From Eubacteriales bacterium (GTDB lineage: Bacteria > Bacillota > Clostridia > Lachnospirales > Lachnospiraceae): 64,000 nt of DNA. Shown here in pieces: positions 8,438-16,384 of the stretch. Within the stretch, counting starts at the first letter, position 1. Each line of letters begins with the position of its first letter. A program made the translations under genes and the position numbers. The stretch spans positions 62,001 through 126,000 of the forward strand of contig JAUNGC010000001.1 of assembly GCA_030524745.1 (NCBI GenBank), given 5' to 3'. The notes below the pieces were generated by a model. It saw nothing but the letters and a program-made list of their open reading frames with translations, was not told where the DNA came from and made no database searches.

Positions 8438-10048
8438 TTACTGTTGACTTTCAAAATAAGCATCCAATTGCGCGTTGGCTTCTTCTACGATCTTATTCAT
8501 TCCCACGCCTTCCAGCTTTTCCAGAAATTCCGGAAGCGCGGTTTCGGGATCCACAGAACCGACGCAGAGCGACAACGCATACTGGTTGGCCACATTCGCC
8601 GCCGCGGCCATTTCATTCTCAACGCCCGTTGCGTCAAAAACATAGCCAAACGCAGGAATTCCTTTGGCGCTCTGATAATAAGGAATGAAGGTTTCCGTGA
8701 AGAAATCCTTTCCTTCTCCCTCCTGAGGAGGCAGCAGCGTAATGTTGCCCATGCCGTTTCTCCAGGGAGTATAGTTATCATGCTCCTCCGTAAATACAAC
8801 GAGTCCGTCGTCGTTCAGGTTGTAATGAACGCCTTCCACTCCGTACTCAAGCAGTGTGATCAGATACGGGTCGCTGTTTAACAGGTTCAAAAATGCCATC
8901 GCTCTTTCCGGATTTTTGGAAGCAGTTGAAATCGCCATCATCGCTCCCTGTGTGGAAGTCTTGTCAACATAAGGAGGCGTCTGGGGAACAAACGCGACCT
9001 CTATGCCTCTCTCCGCGCTGGCCTGCACTTCGTAACCGAGCGCATAAGACTGGGTGCCGAGCAGATACTGGGCCGTTTTCTGTTTTGCCAGAACGGTATC
9101 GCTCGCCGTCTGCGGATTGCCCAGGGCAGGATCAATATAGCCCGCCAGATAATACTCGCGCGTCTGTTCTGCAAATTTCCTGAATTCTTCGGTTGCAAAA
9201 CGGTTATTCACTTTGCTTCCGATATCCGTGGAAACATCCGTAGGGTCAATGTAATAGGACAGCAGGTTGATACTGCCCACATCGCCGTTTACGATAATGG
9301 AGTTGGTGACCAGTCTCTCCAAAACCATGCCTTCCGCGTTCAGCGGATAAAAGTCTTCGCCCTCTCCCTCTTTTACGGTCTGCAAAATATCGCCAAAGCT
9401 GTAATAATCACGGCTCTTGATGTCGTCCAGGGTATAACCGTATTTTTCAAGCAATGTCACATTCACGTCCCAGGTATTCTGAATTGCGAAGTCTTTATAA
9501 ACCGGAACCGCATAAACGCCGGTTCCCTCCGAACCTTCGATGACAGCCCCCTCCTTTAAAACGTCGGGAAGCAGATTCCACACATCCTGGCCGTACTGCT
9601 CGATCAGATTGTTCTCCGGATCGTCCAGGCGAACCCATGCGCCTTTTTTCGCATACTGGTTATATTCGTCCAAAGACCAGGAACAGGTGAAATAAATATC
9701 AATATCATCGCCGCCGTTGATCGCCAGGGTCGAGCCTTCGTCAAAATCGCCCCATGTGCCCCAGATCGGCTCCAGCGTTACATTCAGTTTCTCTCCAAGA
9801 TACTCATTCACTTTTTCCATCACGGCGCTGTCATCCGTAACGTTGCTGCCATGCAGATACCACCTTAACGTGACGGGCTCCGAAATATCCAGCGCGGCTG
9901 CCTCTGCCGTTTCTTCCTGCGCACCCTGCTCTGTTGCAGCCTCCTTTGTATCGGAACCGGCGTTTTCCGTCTCGCTGCCGCAGCCGGATAGCAGACCTGT
10001 AATCATCGTTACGGCAAGTAATAAAGCGGCTGACCTTCTTCTTTTCAT
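8438..10048 (-). CDS. Extracellular solute-binding lipoprotein, carbohydrate ABC transporter type (family 1), 536 aa
   Basis: Exported lipoprotein: basic start MKRRRSAALLL, hydrophobic core and lipobox (LLSGC), then a Glu/Thr/Ala linker. The body resembles family-1 sugar-binding proteins of the LipO/YtcQ type: LRWYLHGSNVTDD near residue 60, a central NPERAMAFLNLLNSDPY helix, and a C-terminal domain (FGYVFDATGVENEMAAAANV) like those called DUF3502. It binds an extracellular sugar or oligosaccharide. Start supported by AAGGAGG 7 bases upstream. No permease genes adjoin it; the neighbour upstream is a broken Gfo/Idh sugar dehydrogenase, which suggests a sugar-utilisation context now partly decayed, or partners elsewhere. 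Confidence 0.92.
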   Translation of the reverse strand: MKRRRSAALLLAVTMITGLLSGCGSETENAGSDTKEAATEQGAQEETAEAAALDISEPVTLRWYLHGSNVTDDSAVMEKVNEYLGEKLNVTLEPIWGTWGDFDEGSTLAINGGDDIDIYFTCSWSLDEYNQYAKKGAWVRLDDPENNLIEQYGQDVWNLLPDVLKEGAVIEGSEGTGVYAVPVYKDFAIQNTWDVNVTLLEKYGYTLDDIKSRDYYSFGDILQTVKEGEGEDFYPLNAEGMVLERLVTNSIIVNGDVGSINLLSYYIDPTDVSTDIGSKVNNRFATEEFRKFAEQTREYYLAGYIDPALGNPQTASDTVLAKQKTAQYLLGTQSYALGYEVQASAERGIEVAFVPQTPPYVDKTSTQGAMMAISTASKNPERAMAFLNLLNSDPYLITLLEYGVEGVHYNLNDDGLVVFTEEHDNYTPWRNGMGNITLLPPQEGEGKDFFTETFIPYYQSAKGIPAFGYVFDATGVENEMAAAANVANQYALSLCVGSVDPETALPEFLEKLEGVGMNKIVEEANAQLDAYFESQQ

Positions 10049-10109
10049 TTAGCTTCCTCCTTAAATTGAAATCATATTTTTCTGCCCGCATTCCCGCGCG
10101 CAAGTTTCT

Positions 10110-10957
10110 CTATGGCAACTCGATCCAACAGCCCGGCCTCTCCAAAGCCATTCTTCCCGCCTGCTGCATCGCCATAATTTCCAACGTGTCTTCTCTGCTC
10201 ACCGGCGGTCTTCCGCCGTCAAAAAACTGAAGCAATTTCAGCATAAAATTCAGATAATAATCCGTTACGGCAATTTCCTGCAGGCCCAGCCTGTCGGACC
10301 GTGAAAAAGCCGAAAGGGCAGCTTGTCTCCCTGGTGAAAAAAGCAGGTCCTGTCATCCTCGTATTCATATACGATCTGCTTTAAGCCGTTTATGTCCTGC
10401 GCCATACATCTCTTTGCCCCGACTCCCATCAACGTTTCCAGCATTTCAAACTGATGGACGGAATAATTGACCATATCCCCCGGCCCCTGGGAACTGCAAT
10501 ACTTTACGTTCTCCTGAATCTGCGACTGAAAGCACAGCAATTCCATGCAGAAACGCTGGGCCGAGCAACTGAAAACCGGCGTGCGATAAGCTTCTGCCAG
10601 ATCAAACATTCTTACCGCGGCTTCATATGTCGGCGCGAAGGTTTTATCACAATATACCGGCTTCCCGCTCATCAGCGCTTTCTTTGCCAGTTCTTCATGG
10701 ACCAGACAGTTATCCGCGCACATCACCATAATGGCGTCAGACTTCTCGATCAGTTCTTCATAGGCGTTGCAGCGCTGTATCCCCTGCGCTTTGCACCACT
10801 CGTCGCCGGATATGCCCTCTCCGGGATGGTCCCGCCATGCATAAGCATAGGCTGTTTCGGCAGAAATACCATATAAGCCGGACGCCAGCCTTATGTAAAA
10901 AGGATAATGATTTGTATGCCAGTTATCCAGATAATCATCCACAAAACCAATCTTCAT
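10110..10957 (-). pseudogene. Gfo/Idh/MocA-type oxidoreductase, frameshifted
   Basis: The frame starts at ATG 10957 (MKIGFVDDYLDNW; GAGGAG upstream) and runs to a stop at 10265, but the family-typical C-terminus (VTDYYLNFMLKLLQFFDGG, then EDTLEIMAMQQAGRMAL) continues in another frame to a stop at 10110-10112. One base missing from the A5 run at 10304-10308 explains the break; restoring it gives one 282-aa protein. Central segments (AYEELIEKSDAIMVMCAD, HEELAKKALMSGKPVYCDKT) match the NAD-binding half and the EKP-like region of sugar dehydrogenases. Either a recent inactivation or an assembly/sequencing error in a homopolymer. Its promoter and operator look intact. Confidence 0.75.
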
Positions 10958-10975
10958 GCTATGCTCCTCTTTTTG

Positions 10976-11002
10976 TGTAAACGTTTTCTGAAAAGGTTTA
11001 CA
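10976..11002 (-). promoter_or_regulatory. 27-bp palindromic operator (LacI/CcpA type, contains a cre match)
   Basis: The arms TGTAAACGTTTTC and GAAAAGGTTTACA are complementary except for one pair, around a central T. Positions 10976-10989 match the catabolite-responsive element consensus TGWAARCGYTWNCW exactly. It lies just downstream of the -10 box of the Gfo/Idh gene, an ideal repression position. Confidence 0.75.
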
Positions 11003-11008
11003 TTTAGT

Positions 11009-11037
11009 ATCATAACGTAGCATCCTGTTTTTGTCAA
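11009..11037 (-). promoter_or_regulatory. Strong promoter of the Gfo/Idh-type gene
   Basis: Minus strand TTGACA, 17-base spacer, TATGAT: nearly ideal sigma-A promoter, with the palindromic operator immediately after it. Confidence 0.8.
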
Positions 11038-11076
11038 ACAAAAAAACCGGATGGATTTTTGTATATAATGCACAAA

Positions 11077-11114
11077 AATCCCCGTCACATGCCATCATAC
11101 ATGTGACGGGGATT
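11077..11114 (-). terminator. Intrinsic terminator of gpmI
   Basis: Perfect 15-bp stem (AATCCCCGTCACATG and complement) with an 8-base loop, followed on the minus strand by TTTTTG. It begins 14 bases after the gpmI stop. Confidence 0.9.
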
Positions 11115-11127
11115 CATCATTTCGCTT

Positions 11128-12675
11128 TTACTTCTTAATCAGCAGCGACTTTCCGGTCATTTCCCTGGGCTGTTCTTTTCCCATAATCTCAATCAGGGTA
11201 GGAACGATATCAGCCAGACAGCCGCCTTCCCGCAAACCGTAATTCTCATCGTAATTTACCAGGATGAACGGCACGGGATTCGTGGTATGCGCAGTAAAAG
11301 GAGCGCCTGTCTCATAATCCACAAGCTGTTCCGCGTTGCCGTGGTCCGCACAGATGAACAGCACGCCGTCCACCTCTTTGATTGCCGCCACCGCTCTGCC
11401 GACGCACTCGTCAACGGCTTCGATCGCCTTGATTGCCGCAGCCTCCACACCGGTATGTCCGACCATATCCGGGTTTGCAAAGTTAATGATGATTACATCA
11501 TATTGGCCGGATTTGATCGCTCCCACCAACTTATCGCACACCTCATACGCGCTCATCTCCGGCTTGAGGTCGTAGGTTGCCACATCCTTGGGAGAATTTA
11601 CCAGAATGCGGTCCTCTCCTTCGTTGGGCTCTTCCACGCCGCCGTTGAAGAAGAAGGTGACATGCGCATATTTCTCGGTTTCCGCAATGCGCGCCTGCTT
11701 CATGCCGTTTGCGGCCAGCCATTCGCCGAAAGTATTGGTAACGGCGATCTTATGGAACGCCACTTCCTTATTCGGAATGGTAGGATCGTATTCGGTAAAG
11801 CATACATAAACCAGATCCAGTCTCTTCTCTCTCTCAAATCCCGTAAACTCATCGTTGCAGAACGCGCGGGTGATCTCTCTTGCGCGGTCAGGACGGAAGT
11901 TGAAAAATACGACGGAATCGCCGTCCTTAATGGTCGCCACGGGAGCGCCGTTTTCCACAACAACCGTGGGCTTTACAAATTCATCCGTCTCCTGTCTGTC
12001 ATAGGAAGCCTGAATGCCTTCCGGACCGCTGGCGGCGGTAAGGCCCTCGCCCTTTGTCATCGCTTTATAAGCATATTCCACTCTGTCGTAGTTATTATCT
12101 CTGTCCATCGCGTAGTAACGGCCCATCACGGAAGCGACCTTGCCCACGCCGATTTCCTTCATCTTCGCTTCCAGCGCTTCCACATATTCCTTGCCGCTTG
12201 CAGGCGGGGTGTCCCGGCCATCCAGGAAGCAGTGCACATATACTTTTTCAAGACCGTTTCTCTTTGCCAGTTCCAGAAGGCCGTAAATGTGGGTATTGTG
12301 GCTGTGAACGCCGCCGTCCGAAACCAGGCCGAACAGATGCAGGGAAGAGTCTTTTTTCTTGCAGTTATTCACCGCATCCAAAAGCGCAGGATTCTCAAAG
12401 AAAGTTCCGTCCTGAATCTCTTTGGTGATTCTGGTCAGTTCCTGATACACGATGCGCCCTGCGCCCATGTTCAGATGTCCGACCTCGGAGTTGCCCATCT
12501 GTCCGTCCGGAAGTCCGACCGCCATGCCGCTGGCATATCCCTTCACGAAAGGATATTTGCTCATCAGCTCATCCATTACAGGCGTTTTGCCTTCTGCAAC
12601 CGCGTTATGCTCTTTGATATCATTGAGGCCGTAGCCGTCAAGGATCATTAAAACAACAGGTTTTTTGCTCATCAT
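11128..12675 (-). CDS. gpmI: 2,3-bisphosphoglycerate-independent phosphoglycerate mutase, 515 aa
   Basis: Interconverts 3- and 2-phosphoglycerate using two Mn ions and a phosphoserine intermediate. Motifs: metal-binding LMILDGYG at the N-terminus, nucleophile Ser in [17 protein letters not shown] (about residue 63), [37 protein letters not shown], and C-terminal metal ligands in ADHGNAEQ and HTTNPVPF. Length (about 515) is standard. Two adjacent ATGs (12675, 12672) could start translation; AGGAGA upstream suits either. Single gene with its own promoter and terminator. Confidence 0.97.
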   Translation of the reverse strand: MMSKKPVVLMILDGYGLNDIKEHNAVAEGKTPVMDELMSKYPFVKGYASGMAVGLPDGQMGNSEVGHLNMGAGRIVYQELTRITKEIQDGTFFENPALLDAVNNCKKKDSSLHLFGLVSDGGVHSHNTHIYGLLELAKRNGLEKVYVHCFLDGRDTPPASGKEYVEALEAKMKEIGVGKVASVMGRYYAMDRDNNYDRVEYAYKAMTKGEGLTAASGPEGIQASYDRQETDEFVKPTVVVENGAPVATIKDGDSVVFFNFRPDRAREITRAFCNDEFTGFEREKRLDLVYVCFTEYDPTIPNKEVAFHKIAVTNTFGEWLAANGMKQARIAETEKYAHVTFFFNGGVEEPNEGEDRILVNSPKDVATYDLKPEMSAYEVCDKLVGAIKSGQYDVIIINFANPDMVGHTGVEAAAIKAIEAVDECVGRAVAAIKEVDGVLFICADHGNAEQLVDYETGAPFTAHTTNPVPFILVNYDENYGLREGGCLADIVPTLIEIMGKEQPREMTGKSLLIKK

Positions 12676-12804
12676 CCATTCTCCTTATCATATTGATGTT
12701 GTATATCAGCCGTTTTCGTCTCTGCGTATGCAGAAACATCGTCAGCCATTTGTTCCCATACCGGCGGTTCACGCCCGATTCCTCATGTTCCACCGTCCAA
12801 AGGA

Positions 12805-12833
12805 ATTATACACAATTTTCAACTGCGGCGCAA
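12805..12833 (-). promoter_or_regulatory. Promoter of gpmI, in the 327-base divergent gap 12676-13002
   Basis: Minus-strand TTGCGC, 17-base spacer, TATAAT, about 130 bases ahead of gpmI. The rest of the gap 12676-13002 shows only a weak plus-strand promoter for the cation-efflux gene; I see no small ORF and no recognisable riboswitch. Confidence 0.65.
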
Positions 12834-12903
12834 GTGATAAGACGACGGTTTTAAAGCGCCATTTTCCCCGCAATCAGTACGTTTTGCCTAACGCAAATTA
12901 TAA

Positions 12904-12931
12904 TTGCCTTTTTGGGAGAAAATGTTACAAT
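12904..12931 (+). promoter_or_regulatory. Possible promoter of the cation-efflux gene
   Basis: TTGCCT, 16-base spacer, TACAAT, about 70 bases ahead of the start at 13003. Spacer is one short; moderate support only. Confidence 0.35.
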
Positions 12932-13002
12932 CCATATAATACTTTCTATCGCTTCGGCAGACCTCAGTCATGATATAGCCTGCCCGGCCGGAGGAACAAG
13001 AT

Positions 13003-14169
13003 ATGATTTCCTTTTTCGCAAAACTTTTCATCAAAAATTACAACGACACAAAGCAGCCTGCAGTGCGCCAGGCTTACGGTATGCTCTGCGGTATCGCCGG
13101 CATTTGCCTGAACCTGCTTTTATTCGCAGGAAAAGGGCTGGCCGGTTTGCTGAGCAATTCCATCTCCATCACGGCGGACGCATTCAACAACCTGTCCGAC
13201 GCCGCGTCTTCGATCATCACGCTGCTGGGCTTTAAAATGAGCGGCCAGGAAGCGGACCCCGGCCACCCTTTCGGCCATGGACGAATCGAGTATCTCGCGG
13301 GGCTTTTCGTATCCGGCATCATTCTGGTTATGGCCGTGGAACTGATCAAAACATCCGTTCAGAAAATTCTGCATCCCCAGGAACTGGCCTTTAACCCGGC
13401 AGCAGTCGGCATCCTGGTCATCTCCATCCTGATTAAGCTGTATATGCATCTCTACAACAAAAAGATCGCGGAAAAAATCGACAGCGCCGCCATGCGGGCG
13501 ACGGCCGTCGATTCCTTAAGCGACGTTCTGGCCACCACCGTCGTTCTGGCCGCCACGCTGGCGGAACATTTTGCGGGACTGCGTATCGACGGATGGTGCG
13601 GTATTCTGGTCGGACTATTCATCTGCTACGCGGGCATCAACGCCGCCCGGGACACCATCAATCCGCTTTTGGGCCAGCCTCCGGAAAAAGAATTTGTACA
13701 GCGCATTGAACAGATCGTTCTCTCCCATCCCGAAATCCTGGGCATTCACGACCTGATTGTGCACAACTACGGACCGGGACGGACTATGATTTCCGTACAT
13801 GCGGAAGTTTCCGCCGCCGGCGATATTCTCACCCTGCACGATACCATCGACAATATTGAGCGCCAGCTTCAGACGGAACTGCAATGCAGCGCCGTCATAC
13901 ACATGGACCCCATCGTTACAGACGATGCCGAGACCTCCCATTTAAAGGACATGATGACCGCGGTGATCAAAGAAATGTCCCCAAGTCTGTGTCTCCATGA
14001 TTTCCGCATCGTGAAAGGCCCGACCCACACCAATATCATTTTCGACGTACTGGTTCCCTATCACTTTAAAATGAGCGATAATCAAATCCGGGCCTTTATC
14101 GAGAAGCGGGCAAAAGCAATCGATCCTGCGTACTACACCATCATCAATATTGACAAAGATTTTACGTGA
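13003..14169 (+). CDS. Cation diffusion facilitator (CDF) family metal efflux transporter, 388 aa
   Basis: Proton-coupled exporter of divalent metals at the cytoplasmic membrane. About six membrane segments lie in residues 25-210, with CDF metal-site motifs in SITADAFNNLSDAASS (segment 2) and HPFGHGRIEYLA, and a second Asp/Asn pair in RATAVDSLSDVLATT (segment 5). A cytoplasmic ferredoxin-like C-terminal domain follows, longer than minimal CDFs, as in MntE/YdfM-like Firmicutes members. Start has GGAGG 7 bases upstream. Metal (Mn, Zn, Fe) cannot be settled from sequence; I looked for and did not find a Mn riboswitch upstream. Confidence 0.92.
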   Translation: MISFFAKLFIKNYNDTKQPAVRQAYGMLCGIAGICLNLLLFAGKGLAGLLSNSISITADAFNNLSDAASSIITLLGFKMSGQEADPGHPFGHGRIEYLAGLFVSGIILVMAVELIKTSVQKILHPQELAFNPAAVGILVISILIKLYMHLYNKKIAEKIDSAAMRATAVDSLSDVLATTVVLAATLAEHFAGLRIDGWCGILVGLFICYAGINAARDTINPLLGQPPEKEFVQRIEQIVLSHPEILGIHDLIVHNYGPGRTMISVHAEVSAAGDILTLHDTIDNIERQLQTELQCSAVIHMDPIVTDDAETSHLKDMMTAVIKEMSPSLCLHDFRIVKGPTHTNIIFDVLVPYHFKMSDNQIRAFIEKRAKAIDPAYYTIINIDKDFT

Positions 14170-14190
14170 AATTTTTTTAAAAATAAGGGA

Positions 14191-14219
14191 TTGACAGTTT
14201 TATCCTTAAGTGCTAATGT
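14191..14219 (+). promoter_or_regulatory. Promoter of the leader-peptide/ABC exporter unit
   Basis: TTGACA (14191-14196), 17-base spacer, TAATGT (14214-14219) with an extended -10 TG. It starts 22 bases after the cation-efflux stop and about 45 bases before a short ORF with an excellent ribosome-binding site. Confidence 0.75.
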
Positions 14220-14262
14220 GAACTCATGCGATGCAAAATTTGAAAGAAAAGGAGGCAGAAAC

Positions 14263-14349
14263 ATGTTATTGTACGCAGAACAAATCCGAAGTATTCATAA
14301 TTTAACAGATGACAATGTGACGATTGCCTCCGGCATTTGTGTTTATTAG
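14263..14349 (+). CDS. 28-codon leader peptide ORF upstream of ABC exporter
   Basis: ATG 14263 has AAGGAGG with 7-base spacing, the best ribosome-binding site in this region, and the ORF is preceded by its own promoter. The product begins MLLYAEQIRSIHNL and ends TIASGICVY. It has no signal peptide. A terminator follows 37 bases after the stop and a second stands just before the exporter gene. The arrangement resembles BmrB of Bacillus subtilis, a translated leader controlling the heterodimeric exporter BmrC/BmrD by ribosome-mediated attenuation; I infer the same type of role but see no clear sequence identity. Alternatively it is a small functional peptide. Confidence 0.7.
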   Translation: MLLYAEQIRSIHNLTDDNVTIASGICVY

Positions 14350-14385
14350 ATTCCCGGTTTTTGTTTCTATAACACAGTATATGAC

Positions 14386-14414
14386 GCCGCAGCAATCTCA
14401 TGCTGCGGCTTTTT
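14386..14414 (+). terminator. Attenuator terminator 1
   Basis: Stem GCCGCAGCA / TGCTGCGGC, 6-base loop, then five T. It lies between the leader ORF and the ABC genes. Its 3' arm (CTGCGGC, 14403-14409) can alternatively pair with GCCGCAG (14503-14509) of terminator 2. Confidence 0.85.
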
Positions 14415-14501
14415 ATGTCCCATGCCGATATGTTTATGTGTGCAGTTTACTCCCGAATTTGAGACTGCCCGCGTAACTTACAGCATGCGCATAGCGAATC
14501 C

Positions 14502-14532
14502 GGCCGCAGGAGTTTTCTCCTACGGCCTTTTT
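14502..14532 (+). terminator. Attenuator terminator 2, directly before the ABC exporter genes
   Basis: Stem GGCCGCAGGAG / CTCCTACGGCC with one internal mismatch, TTTT loop, then five T. It ends 23 bases before the exporter ATG, so any transcript from the upstream promoter must read through both terminators. Confidence 0.8.
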
Positions 14533-14555
14533 ATTATATTCCACAAGGGGGTTCT

Positions 14556-16292
14556 ATGAAAAAATTATCATTCTATCTCAAACAGCATATTCCGGGCTAT
14601 TCGCTCGGCATCCTTTCCATGGTGATCGCCGTTTCCCTGGATCTGCTTTCACCGCAGTTGACCCGCCACATTATAGACGACGTCATCGTCGGCGGTCAGA
14701 TCAGGCTGCTTGCGCCGCTTCTTCTCGGCATTTTCGGGGTCGGCGCCGGACGCCTTGTCTTCCAGTATACCAAAGAATTCACCTTTGACAGGCTGGCAGC
14801 CACCATTGCGACCGATATGCGGCGGGATCTGTTTTCGCATATTCAGTCCCTGAGCACGGAATTTTTTGACCGCACGCAGACGGGCGAACTGATGGCAAGG
14901 GTAAAAGACGATATCGACCGCATCTGGAATGCGCTCGGCTATGTCAGCATGCTTCTTCTGGAAGTGGTTTACCATGTCACCGTCATCCTCTTTTGCATGT
15001 ACAGTTTGAACTGGAAGCTGGCTCTCATCCCCACCTGCTGCATGATTTTCTGCGGAATTCTGGCCTTTTTGATGGAAAGCAGGCTGGGAGAGGTCTATGA
15101 AGAAATCAGCGAAGAGAACGCGGCTCTGAATACGGTCGCGGAAGAAAACCTGACCGGCGTGCGCACGGTAAAAGCGTTTGCCAGAGAGAAATTTGAAATC
15201 AGGAAATTTCTTTCCCATAACCAGCGCTATTATGATCTGAATATGAAACAGTCCAAAATTTTTATCCGCTATTCGCCCTGGTTTTCCCTGGTCAGCAAGC
15301 TGCTTCCTCTGCTGGTTCTCATGGTCGGCGGCTACTTTTACATCAGGGGCGAACTGACGCTGGGCAGTCTCGGCGCTTTTGTGGAATACTCCAACAATAT
15401 CGTCTGGCCTATGGAAATGCTGGGCTGGCTTTCCAACGACTTTTCCTCCGCGGTCGGAAGCTACCGGAAAATCAAACGGATTTACGACGTGAAGCCCGTA
15501 GTCACCCAGAAGGAAACTCCCGTCGTTCTGGACCGCGTGCAGGGGGACATCCGCTTTGAACACGTTTCCTTCCACAAGGCCGATATGCACGAGATTCTTC
15601 ATGATATCAGTTTTCATGTGGAAGCCGGCAAAACCATCGGCATTATGGGGGCCACCGGCAGCGGAAAGACTTCCATCATTCAGCTTTTGGACCGTCTTTA
15701 CGATGCGACCGAAGGCGCTATATATCTAGATTCGGTAAATATTAAAGACCTTACCCTGGAACAACTGCGCGGCAGCATTTCCACCGTCATGCAGGATGTT
15801 TTTCTCTTCTCCGATACGATCCATGAAAATGTGATCCTCGGAAAAAAGAACCAGGTATCCTCTCAGGACGTAAGGCTCGCTTCCAGGGCCGCCCAGGCGT
15901 CCGGCTTCATCGATCAAATGGAAGAACAGTATGATACCGTTATCGGGGAACGGGGCGTCGGACTTTCCGGCGGGCAGAAGCAGCGAATCAGCATCGCAAG
16001 AGCGCTGGCAAAGCATTCTCCGATTCTGGTTCTGGACGATTCCACCAGCGCGCTGGACATGGAAACGGAATTTGCCATCCAGCAGGCGCTCAAAGACTTA
16101 ACCGATACGACAAAAATTATCATCGCGCACCGCGTCAGCGCGGTAAGGCACGCGGACGAAATTATCGTCCTGGAGGACGGACATGTAGCGGAACGCGGTA
16201 CGCATGAACAACTGCTTGCCCAACAGGGACTCTATTATCAAACCTACCAGGCGCAATACGGCTCCTGGTTGAACAGGGAAGCGGAGGGTTAA
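14556..16292 (+). CDS. Heterodimeric ABC exporter subunit with degenerate ATPase site (BmrC/YheI-like), 578 aa
   Basis: Full half-transporter: six membrane segments (residues 1-310) fused to an ATPase domain (about 335-578). Walker A GATGSGKTS and signature LSGGQKQRIS are canonical, but Walker B reads ILVLDDSTSALD: Asp replaces the catalytic Glu. H-loop His is present (IIAHRVSAVRHAD). In heterodimeric exporters such as BmrCD, LmrCD and TM287/288 one subunit carries exactly this change. Ribosome-binding AAGGGGG lies right after terminator 2. Its partner gene follows 92 bases downstream. Probable role: multidrug or lipid export. Confidence 0.93.
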   Translation: MKKLSFYLKQHIPGYSLGILSMVIAVSLDLLSPQLTRHIIDDVIVGGQIRLLAPLLLGIFGVGAGRLVFQYTKEFTFDRLAATIATDMRRDLFSHIQSLSTEFFDRTQTGELMARVKDDIDRIWNALGYVSMLLLEVVYHVTVILFCMYSLNWKLALIPTCCMIFCGILAFLMESRLGEVYEEISEENAALNTVAEENLTGVRTVKAFAREKFEIRKFLSHNQRYYDLNMKQSKIFIRYSPWFSLVSKLLPLLVLMVGGYFYIRGELTLGSLGAFVEYSNNIVWPMEMLGWLSNDFSSAVGSYRKIKRIYDVKPVVTQKETPVVLDRVQGDIRFEHVSFHKADMHEILHDISFHVEAGKTIGIMGATGSGKTSIIQLLDRLYDATEGAIYLDSVNIKDLTLEQLRGSISTVMQDVFLFSDTIHENVILGKKNQVSSQDVRLASRAAQASGFIDQMEEQYDTVIGERGVGLSGGQKQRISIARALAKHSPILVLDDSTSALDMETEFAIQQALKDLTDTTKIIIAHRVSAVRHADEIIVLEDGHVAERGTHEQLLAQQGLYYQTYQAQYGSWLNREAEG

Positions 16293-16384
16293 AAGAAAAT
16301 TCTTTCAATCCGGACTTCGCGCACAGGCGCAAGGTCCCTTCCGAAAAATATAATGCCGCCTGCGCGGCAGAATGAGAGGAAATT

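Noticed and set aside
11287..12651. 454-aa open frame antisense to gpmI
   Set aside because: It mirrors the gpmI coding frame exactly, has no ribosome-binding site and no recognisable motif; gpmI is certain.
12840..13002. Manganese riboswitch upstream of the cation-efflux gene
   Set aside because: CDF and TerC-type exporters often follow yybP-ykoY elements, but no matching conserved loops or terminator could be found.
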